This document shows positions 31,426 through 44,022 of a stretch of DNA of 64,000 nucleotides, in pieces. Both the position numbers and the translations under genes were made by a program. The notes below the pieces were generated by a model that was not told the DNA's origin, did no database searches, and was given only the letters and a program-made list of their open reading frames with translations. The DNA is taken from positions 129,136,391 to 129,200,390 of the forward strand of contig CM043947.1 in the NCBI GenBank assembly GCA_014529385.2, written 5' to 3'. Each line of letters opens with the position of its first letter. The first letter of the stretch is position 1. This stretch comes from Adiantum capillus-veneris (taxonomy: Eukaryota > Streptophyta > Polypodiopsida > Polypodiales > Pteridaceae).

Positions 31426-32899
31426 TTGGAGACGCTCCTCTCAACATACGCATGATGGAGAAATGTATTTACAAAGATAAGTGCATTTAATTGAATTTTT
31501 TTCTATTTTATTCATTTTATCGTTTACTATTCCTTGATATCACTTGTTAGTAAAAGAGATCCCACTAGAATAAGAGAATACTCAACTTTATATTGTTTCC
31601 AAAGCTTAAATGGTGTCCATAAGTATATACTATTGAGCACTAGATCAATATCAATATAACTGATCGTGAATAGGATGATAGGCCTAGTGTATGATTGTTT
31701 ATAATTAAGGAGAATATATACAAATAAGTTGAAAATATTCCATGGATTAGAGAAGAGTGAGGATACTTCAGAATCGATGAACTTATCCCTAGAGCCCCTT
31801 GGATTGAGTCCGAGTGCTTTGACTAGCGACCGTGAGAACCCATGGTAACCAAAGAACTACCATTTTTATTTTTATTTTTAAAAATGATGCCTTAGAGTAG
31901 GGTGGCCATTCATCATTGATGTAGAAACAATAGTGACGCCTGACGTGAGGACAGAGAGCACCTAGCATGTCTTACTATCACTCGCAGTTGGATGTAGTTG
32001 AATGCATGCGCAAATTGTAGATGAATAGTGCATGATGACGACCACCAGTCTGGTGTAGCAAACAAAGAGGCACTAAATTTACTCCTTTCTTTCTTGTTTG
32101 GTCAATTAATCAACTGTTAGCTGCCTTCTCTCCCTCATCAACCACCCTCATGCAGAAGTGGAAAAAATATCTCTCTTTCTTGCATGGCTGATCCGGGCAG
32201 TAGCATGTAGCATGTTAGCTGCCTTCTCTCCCTCATCAACCACCCTCATGCAGAAGTGGAAAAAATATCTCTCTTTCTTGCATGGCTGATCTGGGCAGTA
32301 GCATGTAGCATGGCTGATTTGGACAGTAACTTATCCACACACTACCTAAATTGATGAATCTGTGTGTCTCTGACCAATGGACTAGGCTAGGCATAAAAAT
32401 ATAACATTTATCACATGTGTGAGATCAATTTGGAGTATGTTTGAGTAGGAGGGTACTTACAGACTGTTGTTCAAAGTCGCAGAGCACCTTAGCTCACATG
32501 AGTAGCTGTATAGCTTAATGAAAAAAAATGAAGGATATTTGGATTTGGATTTGGATATATTTTGACAGATATTTGGATTTTGATTTGGAAAGGGTATATT
32601 ATTTGTCACAACAGTATTTTTAGAATTGGACTTGAGAATGATGAGAATTGATTATTGAACGATGAGTTTGACCAATGATATCCTAATTCATCAGGGTATG
32701 ACATATACTGCTTATTCTAGTGGTATGTGACACTAGAATAGGTAGTACATGGATGACGGCAGGCATAAGCAATGTTATCTAATTTTATGTATTATTCTTT
32801 TCCTATTTGATACAGATTTCTAATCATTGTTTTTGACAAGTATTGTTTGCAGATTTCTATCTTCGCAACTAAGGATAGTTGCTTTCCAACGGAGAGGTA
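31426..32899 (+). other. Internal non-coding region of element 6
   Basis: No ORF with recognisable domain. Contains a 97-bp tandem duplication (32116-32309) and repeated 'ggatttgg' motifs near 32535-32590. Confidence 0.7.
32116..32309 (+). repeat. 97-bp tandem duplication
   Basis: The segment starting tgttagctgccttctctccc at 32116 is repeated starting at 32213, with one visible difference (atccggg against atctggg). A partial third echo of 'gcatggctgat' follows near 32309. Confidence 0.92.
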
Positions 32900-33386
32900 T
32901 GTTATAGAATCGATAATTTATTATTTGTTGCAGTTGACAGGTGGAAAATACTAGACCAAGCTAGGCCTATGCGAATGGAAATATATACATATTGTACATT
33001 TTATTATTCATTGCTTTTTTATATGAGCTTTGGCCATTTATGACCGGTCGGCCAGTTTGTACTCGTTTGACCATTCAAGAAATCTATAAATGAAATACAT
33101 GCAAGAGGGAAATGGTCACTCTTTCACGGGGGGAGATTGCACCCAGTGTCTGTGTATTCTTTTCTCCTCTCTTCTCTTCTCTCTCGTCGTGCCGGTGTAG
33201 CACTTCGCTTTAGGAGGTGCACATGCCCACACTCTTCTACTCTCACTCGCTTGTTGTCTCTCTCTATTCGCTTACATCGTTGATTATGTGCTATGCAAGG
33301 TGTTAGGTATACAGATTCGTTCATTTATGCTTAGCAGTATGTTGTTTCGGGTATTTCGTAGGGCAGCCACACATCCGTTTGTATCA
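32900..33386 (+). repeat. 3' LTR of element 6
   Basis: 487 bp, begins tgttatag and ends gtatca; alignable to the 5' LTR throughout apart from the AT expansion. Confidence 0.85.
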
Positions 33387-33487
33387 GATGGCATAGAAGG
33401 ATGAGAAGGGTGCAATGGAAATGAGTCATAAAGTGAAGAAGATTCCGACAACTCTTCCACTGGAGAGGAGGAAAAGTCAGTGCAGCC

Positions 33488-33489
<2 letters not shown>

Positions 33490-33521
<32 letters not shown>

Positions 33522-33530
33522 AGTGCGACA
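33490..33530 (+). repeat. Poly-G run, 41 bases
   Basis: An uninterrupted run of about 41 G on the plus strand. Long G runs form G-quadruplexes in vitro. Exact length may be affected by sequencing. Confidence 0.9.
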
Positions 33531-34256
33531 AGAGGAGGAGCTACATGCTGCATGGGGGGGATGAGTAACGCTTCGCATGAGCAATGGTGAGGAGCAACAA
33601 CAAGCCTACAACCGGGTTTAGAAAAAACATTTCTCTATCTTCTTCTTTAACTTGTGACCAAACTCTATTCAAAATTTTGGTGGTAAACTCATTGAATTCA
33701 TTAGGGTAGCACACATGCGGCCTTGAATAGTTACGACATCATAGAAATGTTATTGACTCAAACTTCCATGGTCTAGATGGACTTAGCCCCTCTAAGAAGT
33801 TGGCCACGAAGAGGATCCTTTGGGTAACTAGGTAGTAGACTAATATATGGCTCCCTTATGTAATTAACATGGCAAACCAATTCAGCAACTAAGAACGGCC
33901 ATCTGCCGCCCCCACCGCCATGTGCCACCCCCACACATAGAATCAAGAAAAAGAAATCTGTCAATCCTTTCTATGACTGGACTTGGTAAGTTTTCTTGTG
34001 TTAAGTCAAATTAAGCCGGATGCTTTGATCCTGGTGGTGCCCTTTTGTCAATTCTGTTCAGATAACTAACTTCTCTGCACATGCTTCTCTCCTATGGTAG
34101 TTTTCATTGTCATCGTCTTGTGTGGCCTTTTGAATAACCACCATTATATTCATACCTCTTATGAGTCATAAGAGTCTTTCAAAGCAAGTAGAATGTGATT
34201 ATGGACGTCCTATATTGATACTATATGTCAACTTTCTCTCTAAAGGATGTTGGTAG

Positions 34257-34258
<2 letters not shown>

Positions 34259-34342
<84 letters not shown>
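34259..34342. repeat. (CT)n microsatellite, about 84 bp
   Basis: Uninterrupted CT run, followed by a short TG run. Confidence 0.95.
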
Positions 34343-34345
<3 letters not shown>

Positions 34346-37233
34346 TGTGTGTGGCTATTTTAAATTTAATAAATACACACCAAGGAACAAGATGTTCAAA
34401 AGACGAATGGCTAAAGATGTCTAGGCAAAGTTTGTACAGAAACAACTCAGTCTTAGATTCATAATTATACAACATAATGAGAATGAGGTATCATTCCAAA
34501 TGAGTTTATACAAAGGTATCAAAACTATCCCAGTTGAGCCATCAAGTGCTATCAAAGTCGGACTGCAACAAGCTAAACCATTTTAAGCCAAGATCGAATT
34601 CTCACCTGCATCCATATAGTCAAGACAATAGGTATGTTAGACTTGGCTACGTATGGAAGAAAGAACCTATCAGTTGTTATCCATGTCAAATTTAAAATTT
34701 ATTAGACTAGCTATTTTCCTATACATTAAAGTAGATAATATCTCAAGGTTTTTCTACATATAAAGTAATCCTACCAGAATTTCTCCATATGTATTAAAGT
34801 GACTTCTTCTTTATAATAACCATTTAATGTGCACTTCTTTAGCTAAACATAGTATGGAAAAAACCCCAGGTTTAGGTCAGCCATCAAAAACCTGAGTTTA
34901 ATAAGTAATCTCCTAATTTTCAACAGGCCCCTTCACCTATCAACATAAAGAGATTTTCTTTGGTATCAAAATAGCAGTTGGATTATCTGCCTAGGGAAGT
35001 ATCAGCCAGAGCCACAAAAAATGGAGCTAGTTTTTTATGGTAAAAATACACTCAAGTCACCCCTTTAATTAGTGCCAAAACGATCCATCAATAAGGTATT
35101 ATTGAGATAACAACCAAAGTTTTTAGATAGTATATTCTTAAGCTCAGTGAGCAGGCTAGAAATACAACTATCCAAACTTATGCCATATTTAGCAAAAAAA
35201 AATCCAACCTGTATTGTTCTTTAAGCCAAAATTTAGTTATTTAATATTTTATTCCTACTAAACCATAGAGAACAAGTGAGCAGATCTGCCTAGATCATAA
35301 ACAAGATTTTTCTCAAAAATTTCAAGTAAAACTTTAACTGCTCAATGCACAGATATGGATCCAGTAAAACTCCTCAGTGCTAAAGAAGAACAATTTCCAG
35401 TGAAATCTCAACTCCTCATGCTAGATTTTTTTCAAGTCAAAAGAAACAGTCTCCCCAATAACATACTCAAGTAGTAAAGAACCAAAAAACCAAATCGGTA
35501 CCCATATGTCGGTCACAATTTATGCCAATTATTATTAAAGTATTAAAACCAAATTATGTATAAAGTTTTCATATTTTTTGTAAGTCAAAAGAGCCTCCTC
35601 CATATCACAATACCATAACATATTTAGGTAGTACAATACCAAAAAACCAAGTCAGTGTCGGTCAGAATTTATACCAATTTTCAGTAAAGCATCAAAAACT
35701 AGAGTATGTATGCATGTATAAAGTTTACATAGATTGTATTGCAGTACCCCAAAGAGCCAGATGTAGTAGAATATGTCACGTATGAAAATGGTTTACAAAA
35801 AAGATCAGATCTAAGCCAGATATCCAAGACCAAAATGCCAACATCAATCAACCACGAGCTGTAGGTAAATCAAAGAAAACAAGCACACCATCAATGTAAG
35901 TTTAGAGAAAAAATCCTATTTTATGCTCAAGTCATCAGTGAACATGCACTTCACAAGTCCTAATGCAGTAGTTAATAATGCCAGCATATGTCATTAGTAA
36001 AATATATTCATCTTTGCCTTCAGCAATCAAAAAGCATCCCCTTTTTTTAGAATCAAACTTCCAAGGTAAGAACCAGAAGTATTAATACAAATTTTTAAGA
36101 GCCATGTGATTTGCAAAGCATATCATCCAATAACCTGTCATAAGCACATGGTCCTGCCAAGTATATCAACTTTTTCTCACAAAGGTTTTTAGCATAGAAC
36201 AGGGTCAGAGTTTAGTTATAAAAGACCAGTGTTAGTTAATATTTTACTCCTGCTAAACCACAGAGACTAGGTGAGCAGAGCTGCCTAGATCATAAAATAA
36301 TTGTTCTAAAAAAATTTCCATGAAACCACAATCCTTAGTGCTAAACAAGTTTTTTAAAGAAAAAATCAGATTACCAAGTGAATAGGAGCAGGAGCAATGG
36401 ATCAGAATTTATTTATGAAGAGGTAAATCACCCCAGCAACAACAGAGGTAAGAAAGTTTTCCAATCATCCAAAACCTTGTTTCCACCCATACTTCCAAAA
36501 AGCAGCAAATCACTTGCTTATGGGAAACCAAAACTAAGATTATGCACCCAACAGGGACAATGATTATCAAAGCATTTAGCACTCAACGAGGAGAGAGATT
36601 TTCAAAAAGACGGAGATTAAGAGTGAAATGTAGAACCCATGAAGCGAAGTTTATCCAAAAACATCTCCAAAGTGCTCGGGGAAAGCCAAGCACCTTTTAA
36701 ATGTTATCGTTCTTACTCTCCCCTTTCCCCCTTTTAAAAAAATCATACGACCATGTTAATCATATCTAGGTGTTTTTGTAAGGCATAGTAAAGCAGAATG
36801 CACTGCCCAAATCCCAAATAATAATCACTTTACCTGTATGCTACAAGGAAAAAGATAGAGAAATGCCAAGTCTAAGTGAGGGAGAAGAAGAAATCCCTCA
36901 CCTTTTTATAGGGGTAGTCATTTGGTAAGAAGCAGCTTAAAGTATGTTGGCTACAGTTTGAAACATGAGACAGGGAAACCCCAAAAAAAATAAATTATGG
37001 AGGTTCTGCAGCCGCCTAGCACAGGGTATAAGGTATTCAAGTATAATGATTTCATACTCAAGGTGGAGAATCTTATGCTAAGAGTAGGCTACTTAAAATC
37101 AAGCAACAAAGGCTTAGTCAAACTGCCAGAAGTGTGTAGGGTAAAGTATTAGCAACATACATAGCTAGGGTAGTAATACCAATCGGTATAGTTAGTGTAA
37201 TTAGAAATAGCTATCCTAGTCAGATGCAGTGAC

Positions 37234-37350
<117 letters not shown>

Positions 37351-37367
37351 GCCCTATCCAAGGCGCC

Positions 37368-37404
37368 ATACACAATGGGTTTTGGCATTAGGCCCATTGT
37401 GTAT
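37368..37404. repeat. 12-bp perfect inverted repeat (hairpin)
   Basis: atacacaatggg at 37368-37379 and its reverse complement at 37393-37404, separated by 13 bases, 20 bp after the GT microsatellite. Confidence 0.85.
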
Positions 37405-37816
37405 GGGTCCACTGCCTCATCAAAAATATGATTTTAACAAAATTTATTAGCAGAGAAGTACCAAGTTAGAGTGTCCCTAAAGAGGGTGAATTTATTTGTA
37501 TTAACACAATATCTGATATCGTCTTCAAGGAAGACATTACTCCTATAGGAGTTTTAAGGCTTTGTCGTCAGTTTGAAAAAAGTATGTTTGTCGTTGATAG
37601 TCTTTCGCTGATATATGCCATGCCTTTTCTATTGTTCCCAAAACGTCCTCATATGTGTAGTACGTAGCATGTTCCCATAATCATCAAAATAAAGTTTATT
37701 TAAGCATGCATGAGTAGAATTCGATTAACCTGCTACTTAAAACCGACTGAGCCAGAAGACTAAAATAGTTGTGAGTAGGAATTCAGTCTATAGTCAAGGA
37801 GAGTGTAAAACCATAG

Positions 37817-37821
37817 GACTG
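37817..37821. other. Target site duplication (left) of element 7
   Basis: gactg, identical to 51659-51663. Confidence 0.92.
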
Positions 37822-38398
37822 TGTTAACCCTCACGGCTCACCGACACCCCATCACCTACGACGGACGTGTATTATGTATTTGGTAGAGTCAGGTACCGGG
37901 CTTGTCGGACCAATAGGAAAAGGGTAAGAGTGATCCCCGATGAGAGGCGCACTCTAACTGGGACATTCAAGGGATTAGTTGGCTAAGCATGGGCGCCCAA
38001 GTGTGAATGGGGTGAGCTCATATAAAATCCAACTAAAACTAAAATTCACTCATTCTCTCATTTGTGCAATAGAAGAGTGCTCTTGCTCCATCTCCATCTC
38101 CATCTTCTTCTTCTTCACCTCCTTGTGTGTGTGTGTGTATGTGAGAGAGAGAGAGAGAGAGCGCGCGATCGAGCATTGCGGCGGCACGACGGCGGTGAAG
38201 CGGTTGAGCGCAACGTAGCGGCGTCTCCTTCTTCTTCGCGGCGAGGAATCCTCCACGGCAGGAGCATAGAGCGGTGAGTGACACCATTGCCCTTTTTTGA
38301 GCTTACTAGTTAAGCTAGTTGTGTGCTTGGAGCCGTCTATGGCTCGCACACAGTGTTAGGCAAGGCCCTTGCTTTGACAGTGCGGCAAGGAGCGCACA
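37822..38398 (+). repeat. 5' LTR of element 7
   Basis: 577 bp, begins tgttaaccctcac and ends gcgcaca. Contains TATAAAA at 38021-38027, then a C/T-rich run (38090-38125), TG and GA microsatellites (38123-38160) and a GC-rich stretch. Confidence 0.95.
38021..38027 (+). promoter_or_regulatory. LTR TATA box of element 7
   Basis: TATAAAA. Conserved at 51277-51283 in the 3' LTR and at 30113-30119 in the truncated relative, which supports a core promoter. Confidence 0.7.
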
Positions 38399-38402
38399 TT
38401 TT

Positions 38403-38421
38403 TGGCGCCACTGCCGGGGAA
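38403..38421 (+). other. Primer-binding site of element 7 (tRNA-Asp type)
   Basis: Starts TGGCGCC four bases after the LTR and continues ACTGCCGGGGAA. It matches the complement of the plant tRNA-Asp 3' end except for two adjacent mismatches after base 7 and one near the end. Confidence 0.85.
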
Positions 38422-39664
38422 TCGCCCTGCACTAAGCCCAAGAGGCACTTTGTGCTTCTCCTATGAGTTGTTTGTAGTAGGAAAGAAGAGGAAGAGGAAG
38501 AGGAATGAGTTATTTTTCTGCAAGTTGTTAATTTTTGTATTGTCTGCAAGTTTTTTGATTTCTGCATAATGTTGTGTTTTCTGTTTGCACACAGTCTTTG
38601 CACGGTTAGTAGTCGTTAGCTTGTTCGCAGTGAATGAATAAGTAGGAAGGCAGTTAGCAATTTCTGTTTGCACACAGTCTGTACACAGTTTTCTGTCAAG
38701 GTTTGCCTGCACACAGTCTTTGCACAGTAAGGTATTGAGAGAGGAAGTAGGTGGACAGAAAGCTCACTGTCAGTAAGCAGTTAGCAGAGTGGTTAACAAA
38801 TTAGTTAGTGGTTAGCAGCACTGTTAGTAAGTAGATAAGGTAGTGAGTTGTCTGTGAGCTGTTGACAGAGAGGTTAGGTAGGTGTTGACAGTGTGTGTGG
38901 CCAAGAAAGGGTCACCCAAACCGTGCGCGGTCATCGCCCAAAAAGAAAAAATAATAATAATAATAATAAAATTAAAAATTTTGTTTCTAAAAAAAAAAAC
39001 CGAAAATATTTAAGCGTGAGTGACTGGGGGGCTACACTAAAATTTTGATCGGGATCAGGATCATTTGCCCAGGCCCAGGCCTCAGTCCTCAGTTTTATGA
39101 TATATACTAGACTCACTCTTATATATATACCCTACCCCCTCAAGAGGGAATGAGAGCATGTGGGGCAAGTCCTCCACTCTCCTCCCTTCTCTTCCTACTT
39201 GCACCCTTAGACTTTCTAATTTGGGCCTAGTTCCCTACTAGAAATTGACGGTTTTAGGGATTCTGAGGGCATAAAGTGACCAAACGGAGGGCTGTAAAGC
39301 ACGGCACGTCCCTCTGACCAAGACGCTCGTTTTGAGCTATCATACGTTCTATTCTATAGCTGGGTCTGAAAAAAAGGACCAAAAAATCAACAAAAAAAAA
39401 AAAAAAAGACGTGGGTTGCAAAACACCCAAAAATACTAGGTGAGCAGCCTTCACGGGCACTCACTGACACTTCTAGGGGATCCAAGTCATATGAACCTAC
39501 GCTCTGGACGAGTGTTAGAGCACGAGCATATTGGTAGTGCCTCCATTTACACGGGCACCCATTATTCCTCCACCCTAGGTTCTTGACCTTCGGCTGGGAC
39601 TCAAGGTAGCGCGACCCAAGATCCTCATATCGCGTCTAGTGATTCTTTCTCTAACTACGAAGTC
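38422..39664 (+). other. 5' leader of element 7
   Basis: 1.2 kb without a convincing ORF. Three copies of a motif starting tgcacacagtct lie at 38586, 38669 and 38708, followed by a stretch of repeated 'gttag' and 'gtaag' (38640-38890). Short A-runs lie at 38989 and 39391. Confidence 0.65.
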
Positions 39665-40186
39665 ATGGAGGGGTATCCTACACCAAACCCTGATAGTTCA
39701 AGTCAATACATGCATGCCATGGGCCCATGGCCCGGGTCCAGCGTCTTTAGCCGCTTAAAAGAGACCCTTAGTAGAGCTACTCGCTCCGAACATGCGGTTA
39801 ATGAAATAAATGAAGGGAGTGGGGAAGTAAATTCTTCATTCATGCCTAAAATAGACCCTATGCTTCTTGAGAGTGTGCATGTGAATGTTCCATCCATTGC
39901 ACCTCCTGATCCTTTAGGACTATCTCCCTCTGAGGTTTTACTACCTGATAGTAGGAGTCTTGCCGAAGTACAAGAGATCGAACGCTATATGCAAGCAACA
40001 AGGGAGAGGGAAATTGAGAACCTACGAAGGCTAGAACAAAGTCGAGCCCTGAAAGCAAAGGCTCCTATGACAACAATCATGCCAGCCGAGCAACCGAGTG
40101 CTCCCAAGGTAGTAGTCACGGAGGGGCAAGCGTGGGGAGCAATAATGCTTGCACTTCGAGGGAAACCTCCAGCACGCCAGGCCTAG
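39665..40186 (+). pseudogene. N-terminal part of Gag, element 7
   Basis: ATG at 39665, 173 residues (MEGYPTPNPDSSSQYMHAMG), Ser/Pro-rich, then a short charged helix (SRSLAEVQEIERYMQATRER) that looks like a coiled coil. It stops at 40184-40186. Coding appears to continue in another frame (40132-40362), then past an in-frame TAG at 40360 into the main gag ORF. The start and its link to the main gag are inferred. Confidence 0.65.
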
Positions 40187-40377
40187 ATGGGATATTCCTA
40201 AACGAAAATTGGGAGTATGACCTACAAGCAGAAGCTTTAACTGATCGGTACACAGGACACACCTATCATGTGGGTTGGTTAGATGTTCTACAATCTACAT
40301 CAGGTGCTACTAGCATAGATGAGCAACAACAGAAAGTCTGTGATGTCGAGTTAGAAAGATAGAACACAGGGATCAAC

Positions 40378-42867
40378 ATGCCTTCAGAAGGCCTAATGAG
40401 ATTCTTGGATACGGGAAAGGCCAACAAACCAACCCTATCACAAATGGAGACTCCCTCAGTGAGCCCCATTGATCCTCCATATGTTGTTTCGCCAGGAGCC
40501 TCAGTACAATCTGAGCCCACAAGTGGCAGCTTTACCTTCCCAGATCTAGCTCATCTTTCTCTTAATGACACTACGGCTACCATGCATATCCTAGTGGTGA
40601 GCATGACAAGAAGTACACCATGGAGTTCATTTGTTAACACTGCGCCGATGCCTAGTAGCACAGTGCCCCCAACTATACCTACATGTATGTATCAATCATG
40701 TGCACCTGTCGTACCTCAGCCTCATGTAGCTCCTACACCTCCGATTATTCCAAGAGCTTACAATCCACAATGGAATTATCCAAGCTCTTATACAAGTGGA
40801 TCCATGCCATTTAATAATAACATGCCATATCAGGCACCCCTTATGCCTAGGGCCACGCCTGTAAACTTTGGACCACCGTCTGGTACACCACCATACGAAA
40901 TATGGGACCCAAGAGCCGCGCGTATGCCAAGGCCAAGGCCAACTCCCATCTCACATGTGGTTCCAGGAGCACATACACCCATTATACCTGCTCAAATAGG
41001 AGATTTGGCAGCATTTGCTCAAACTATCGGTCGCTCTATTGCAGAAAACATGCGTAGTGCACCTGATAGAGAGCCTAGGAGCAAGGCAGTTCAAGTAGCT
41101 AAGCTCACACAGAAACTCAGTGGAGACGGAGATGCTAGAAAGCATATGGAAGTCTTTGAACATGTGTGCGATTCCTTGGAAGAGCACAATGAGCTACATA
41201 AGTGTAAGGCTTTGAGTTTGACCCGAAACGGAAAGGCTGGAGATTGGTATAGAACCTTAAGAGTAGAAGAGAAAACGATCTACTCTACTCTTAGGAGACT
41301 GTTCTTAAAAGAATACATACGAGAGGGAGTACTTTGGGGTGTAGCCTCTCAGCTCCAGAAAGCCCAACGAGAAGAAGGTGAATCCGTGAGAGACTTCATT
41401 AGTCGCCTAAAGAATTTAAATTCTCGATGCAATCCAAACGAGCGATTCAACAACAACCAATTTCTCGATAGATTCATTAGGGGACTACGACATGAAAGTA
41501 TTTATAATGGCCTAGTCATTAGAGGTATCACTACTCGGGAAGCAGTCACCATGAATGCAATCCAATTGGAGGATAATTTAATGATTGCAGGAGAAAGAGT
41601 GTCTGCCGAGCCGAAGTCTAGTAGCTCGCAAGCATCAGGGCATGAGCCAACGAAGATAAAGCCAATCGTGAAAGAGCAAAAGATATCTGAGATGACTTTG
41701 GCAGATCTCACCAAGGCCATCCAAGAAATCCTTAGGGGTAATCGTGCTCCACAAAACACTCATATGTATCCAAGAAGGGAGCAGCAATGGTGCTCAATCT
41801 GCTTGGGCCCACATACTACGAGTGAATGCCACACTTTCAGAGTAAAGTTTAACGGGACTTGTAACGCGTGTGGTAGGTATGGCCATCAAGTGAAGGATTG
41901 CCTAATGCTTAAATGCATCATGGAAAATAGACCGCCTATAGCTTGGGCAGACTCACCTCGAGTTCCTGCATTGATGCCTACCCCACCCATGGAGCAACAG
42001 TTGCCATTACAGCACATGGTCCCTAGAACCCAAAATGTGGTCCAAACCACACCATTTCCACCTCCAGTGCTAAGACCGCAACCCCCTCATCCAAGAGTTA
42101 CACCTATGAACCAAATAGGTTGCGAGTCATCTAGTACTTATGTAGATTGCGAAGAGGACATAGACTCTAGTATCACCTATGGAGTCGACATGCTTGAGGA
42201 GTGTCCCATGTACTATATGGAAGACCATTGGGGACAAATCAAACCGGTATATCAAGCTACTGCGCTAGCAGCAAGAGGCCAAAACATTAATAGTTTTGCC
42301 AGGAGACCACCTCTTCAGTGCTACGAATGTGGTGGACCACATCAAGTGGCTGAGTGCCCCATTAGAATGCAAAAGAATGTTGCACTAATGCAAACAAGTC
42401 AAGGGAGTGCATTGGCAATGCCAATACTCACTTGTAATCGTTGTGGCATAGATCATTTGATCACACAGTGTCCTAACAATCCAAACGCATGGAAAATCAC
42501 ACCATTGAACATAATAGAGATTGTTGATGAGACACCACCAACTATAAACATAGCATCAGTGAACGCACTCACACGGTCGATGCTCCAAAAGCAAAATTAC
42601 ATCCTCGAAGAGAGAGATGCTGCATCCATTGGCCGAGCGAGAAAGAAGAAAACACGAAGAAAGAAATCCCTTAATGCTTCTAGCTCAAAACCTAGTTCAA
42701 AGACTAACATAGGGACAGGAGAGGATCCCGTGTATATGAATGACCCTGAGGATGACTCAGATTCGATAGAGACCACGGAGACCAAAACTATTACTACAAA
42801 GGAAAAAGCCAGTGAGGAGGATCACGAGAGGGAATTACGACAACACCAAAAGACTATTCAAAGTTGA
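40378..42867 (+). pseudogene. Main Gag ORF with four zinc knuckles, element 7 (829 aa)
   Basis: Forms the particle and binds element RNA. Residues 1-190 are Pro-rich. A retrotransposon gag domain follows (about 235-420): KHMEVFEHVCDSLEEHNELH, GKAGDWYRTLRVEEKTIYST, RDFISRLKNLNSRCNP, FLDRFIRGLRHESIYNGLV. Four zinc knuckles follow at 41791-41829, 41860-41901, 42319-42357 and 42433-42471. The second has the usual CX2CX4HX4C spacing; the other three have CX2CX3HX4C. A Lys/Arg-rich stretch (RARKKKTRRKKSL) and an acidic tail end the ORF at 42867. The frame is open throughout, but it is cut off from the N-terminal part and from Pol. Confidence 0.88.
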
Positions 42868-43040
42868 ACCACCCGGTTGCGAACCCCCAAGATAAGCCAC
42901 GAGAGACAAAAAATGAGGATTGCAAGAGAAAGAATGGAACCTATCCAAACCCAACAGTGGAAATTGAACGAGTCCAACAACTGAGGGGTTTGGTGGAAGA
43001 AACTCAATGAACATTACAACCTGAACCCAAACATATCCAG

Positions 43041-43988
43041 ATGTCGGACACAGTGTTTCCCACACAAGTTCAACCTCACAAGAACTACAGGCCGTTAGCT
43101 ATACCCAGTATCATTCGGGAAGAGAGTGAGGGTAGGACATCTGAAAGTGGACACACACCTTTCCTACTAGAGAGAATGTTTGGTGAGGGAATGCCCGGCC
43201 CCCTTGAGGAAGTGGAGATTCCATCTTCACCATTCTCTTGTCAGGGTCCTACGTCCCACAAGATGCCATCAAATGTTGCCAAATTGATGGATTTCATGTC
43301 TTCAAAAGTTAGAACCACCATCATGTCCAAACTATATAAAGACCCCGAGCTAGTCTCAGCTCTTCAAGCCTTCCTCAATGGAGAATTACAGGCCGGATTA
43401 CCACAGCTTTCACATATGAACAAACCTGAGTCGGTAATGAATGATGAGGAACATTTAGCACCACCATCTGACCTAGCGGGACATGAATCTGTAATTGAAG
43501 TACCCGTTAACAAGTTGGGGCAATACTTTGAAGGTGATGAATCTAATGCTACTCTACCAATCACTACTAAAGGATTAACTGTAAAGGGGGTCCTTGACGG
43601 TGGTGCGGGAGTCAGCATGGTGACAAAGAGTTATTGGGAGTCTATGGGGCGACCTCACCTTGAAGCCACAAGCGTAGTGGTAAAAATGGCTAATGGATCT
43701 ATTGTTACGCCTATTGGAATGCTAAAGGATCTCAGAATCAAGGTCTTGGGACACAAGGTAAGGCAGACTTTCATTGTTATGGATTTTTCCAAGCATCATA
43801 TGTCATTTGAGATGATCTTAGGGCGTCCATTCATGAGGGAAGAAAAAATGGTGCATGACTGGTCCAAAAACCACGTCTACTTACAGTTCCAAGACTCTGT
43901 CATTCGAGTTGATCTTTTAAGTGGTCGAACGCATCCTCTAGGAAATAAATTCATCATCAGCTCCATTACAATATTGTTACACGTGTAA
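43041..43988 (+). pseudogene. First (N-terminal) retropepsin-like protease, element 7
   Basis: 315-residue ORF in a frame different from Gag. The protease core shows VKGVLDGGAGVSMVTKSYW (Asp at residue 186, codon 43596-43598), a VVVKMANGSIVTPIGML stretch, and MSFEMILGRPFMREEKMVHD, the usual retropepsin end. The active-site triplet is D-G-G, not D-[ST]-G. D-G-G-type motifs occur in some plant Ty3 elements, so it may still be an active variant. Residues 1-170 are not recognised. The frame changes before the RT ORF. Confidence 0.78.
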
Positions 43989-44022
43989 CGAAGACACGGA
44001 TATTGGGGAGAACTCTCCTTAT

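Noticed and set aside
33284-33553. Minus-strand proline-rich ORFs
   Set aside because: The proline run is the complement of the G41 tract. The rest is LTR sequence of element 6.
34221-34475. ORFs made of Arg-Glu or Ser-Leu repeats
   Set aside because: They are translations of the CT microsatellite on the two strands. No flanking domain.
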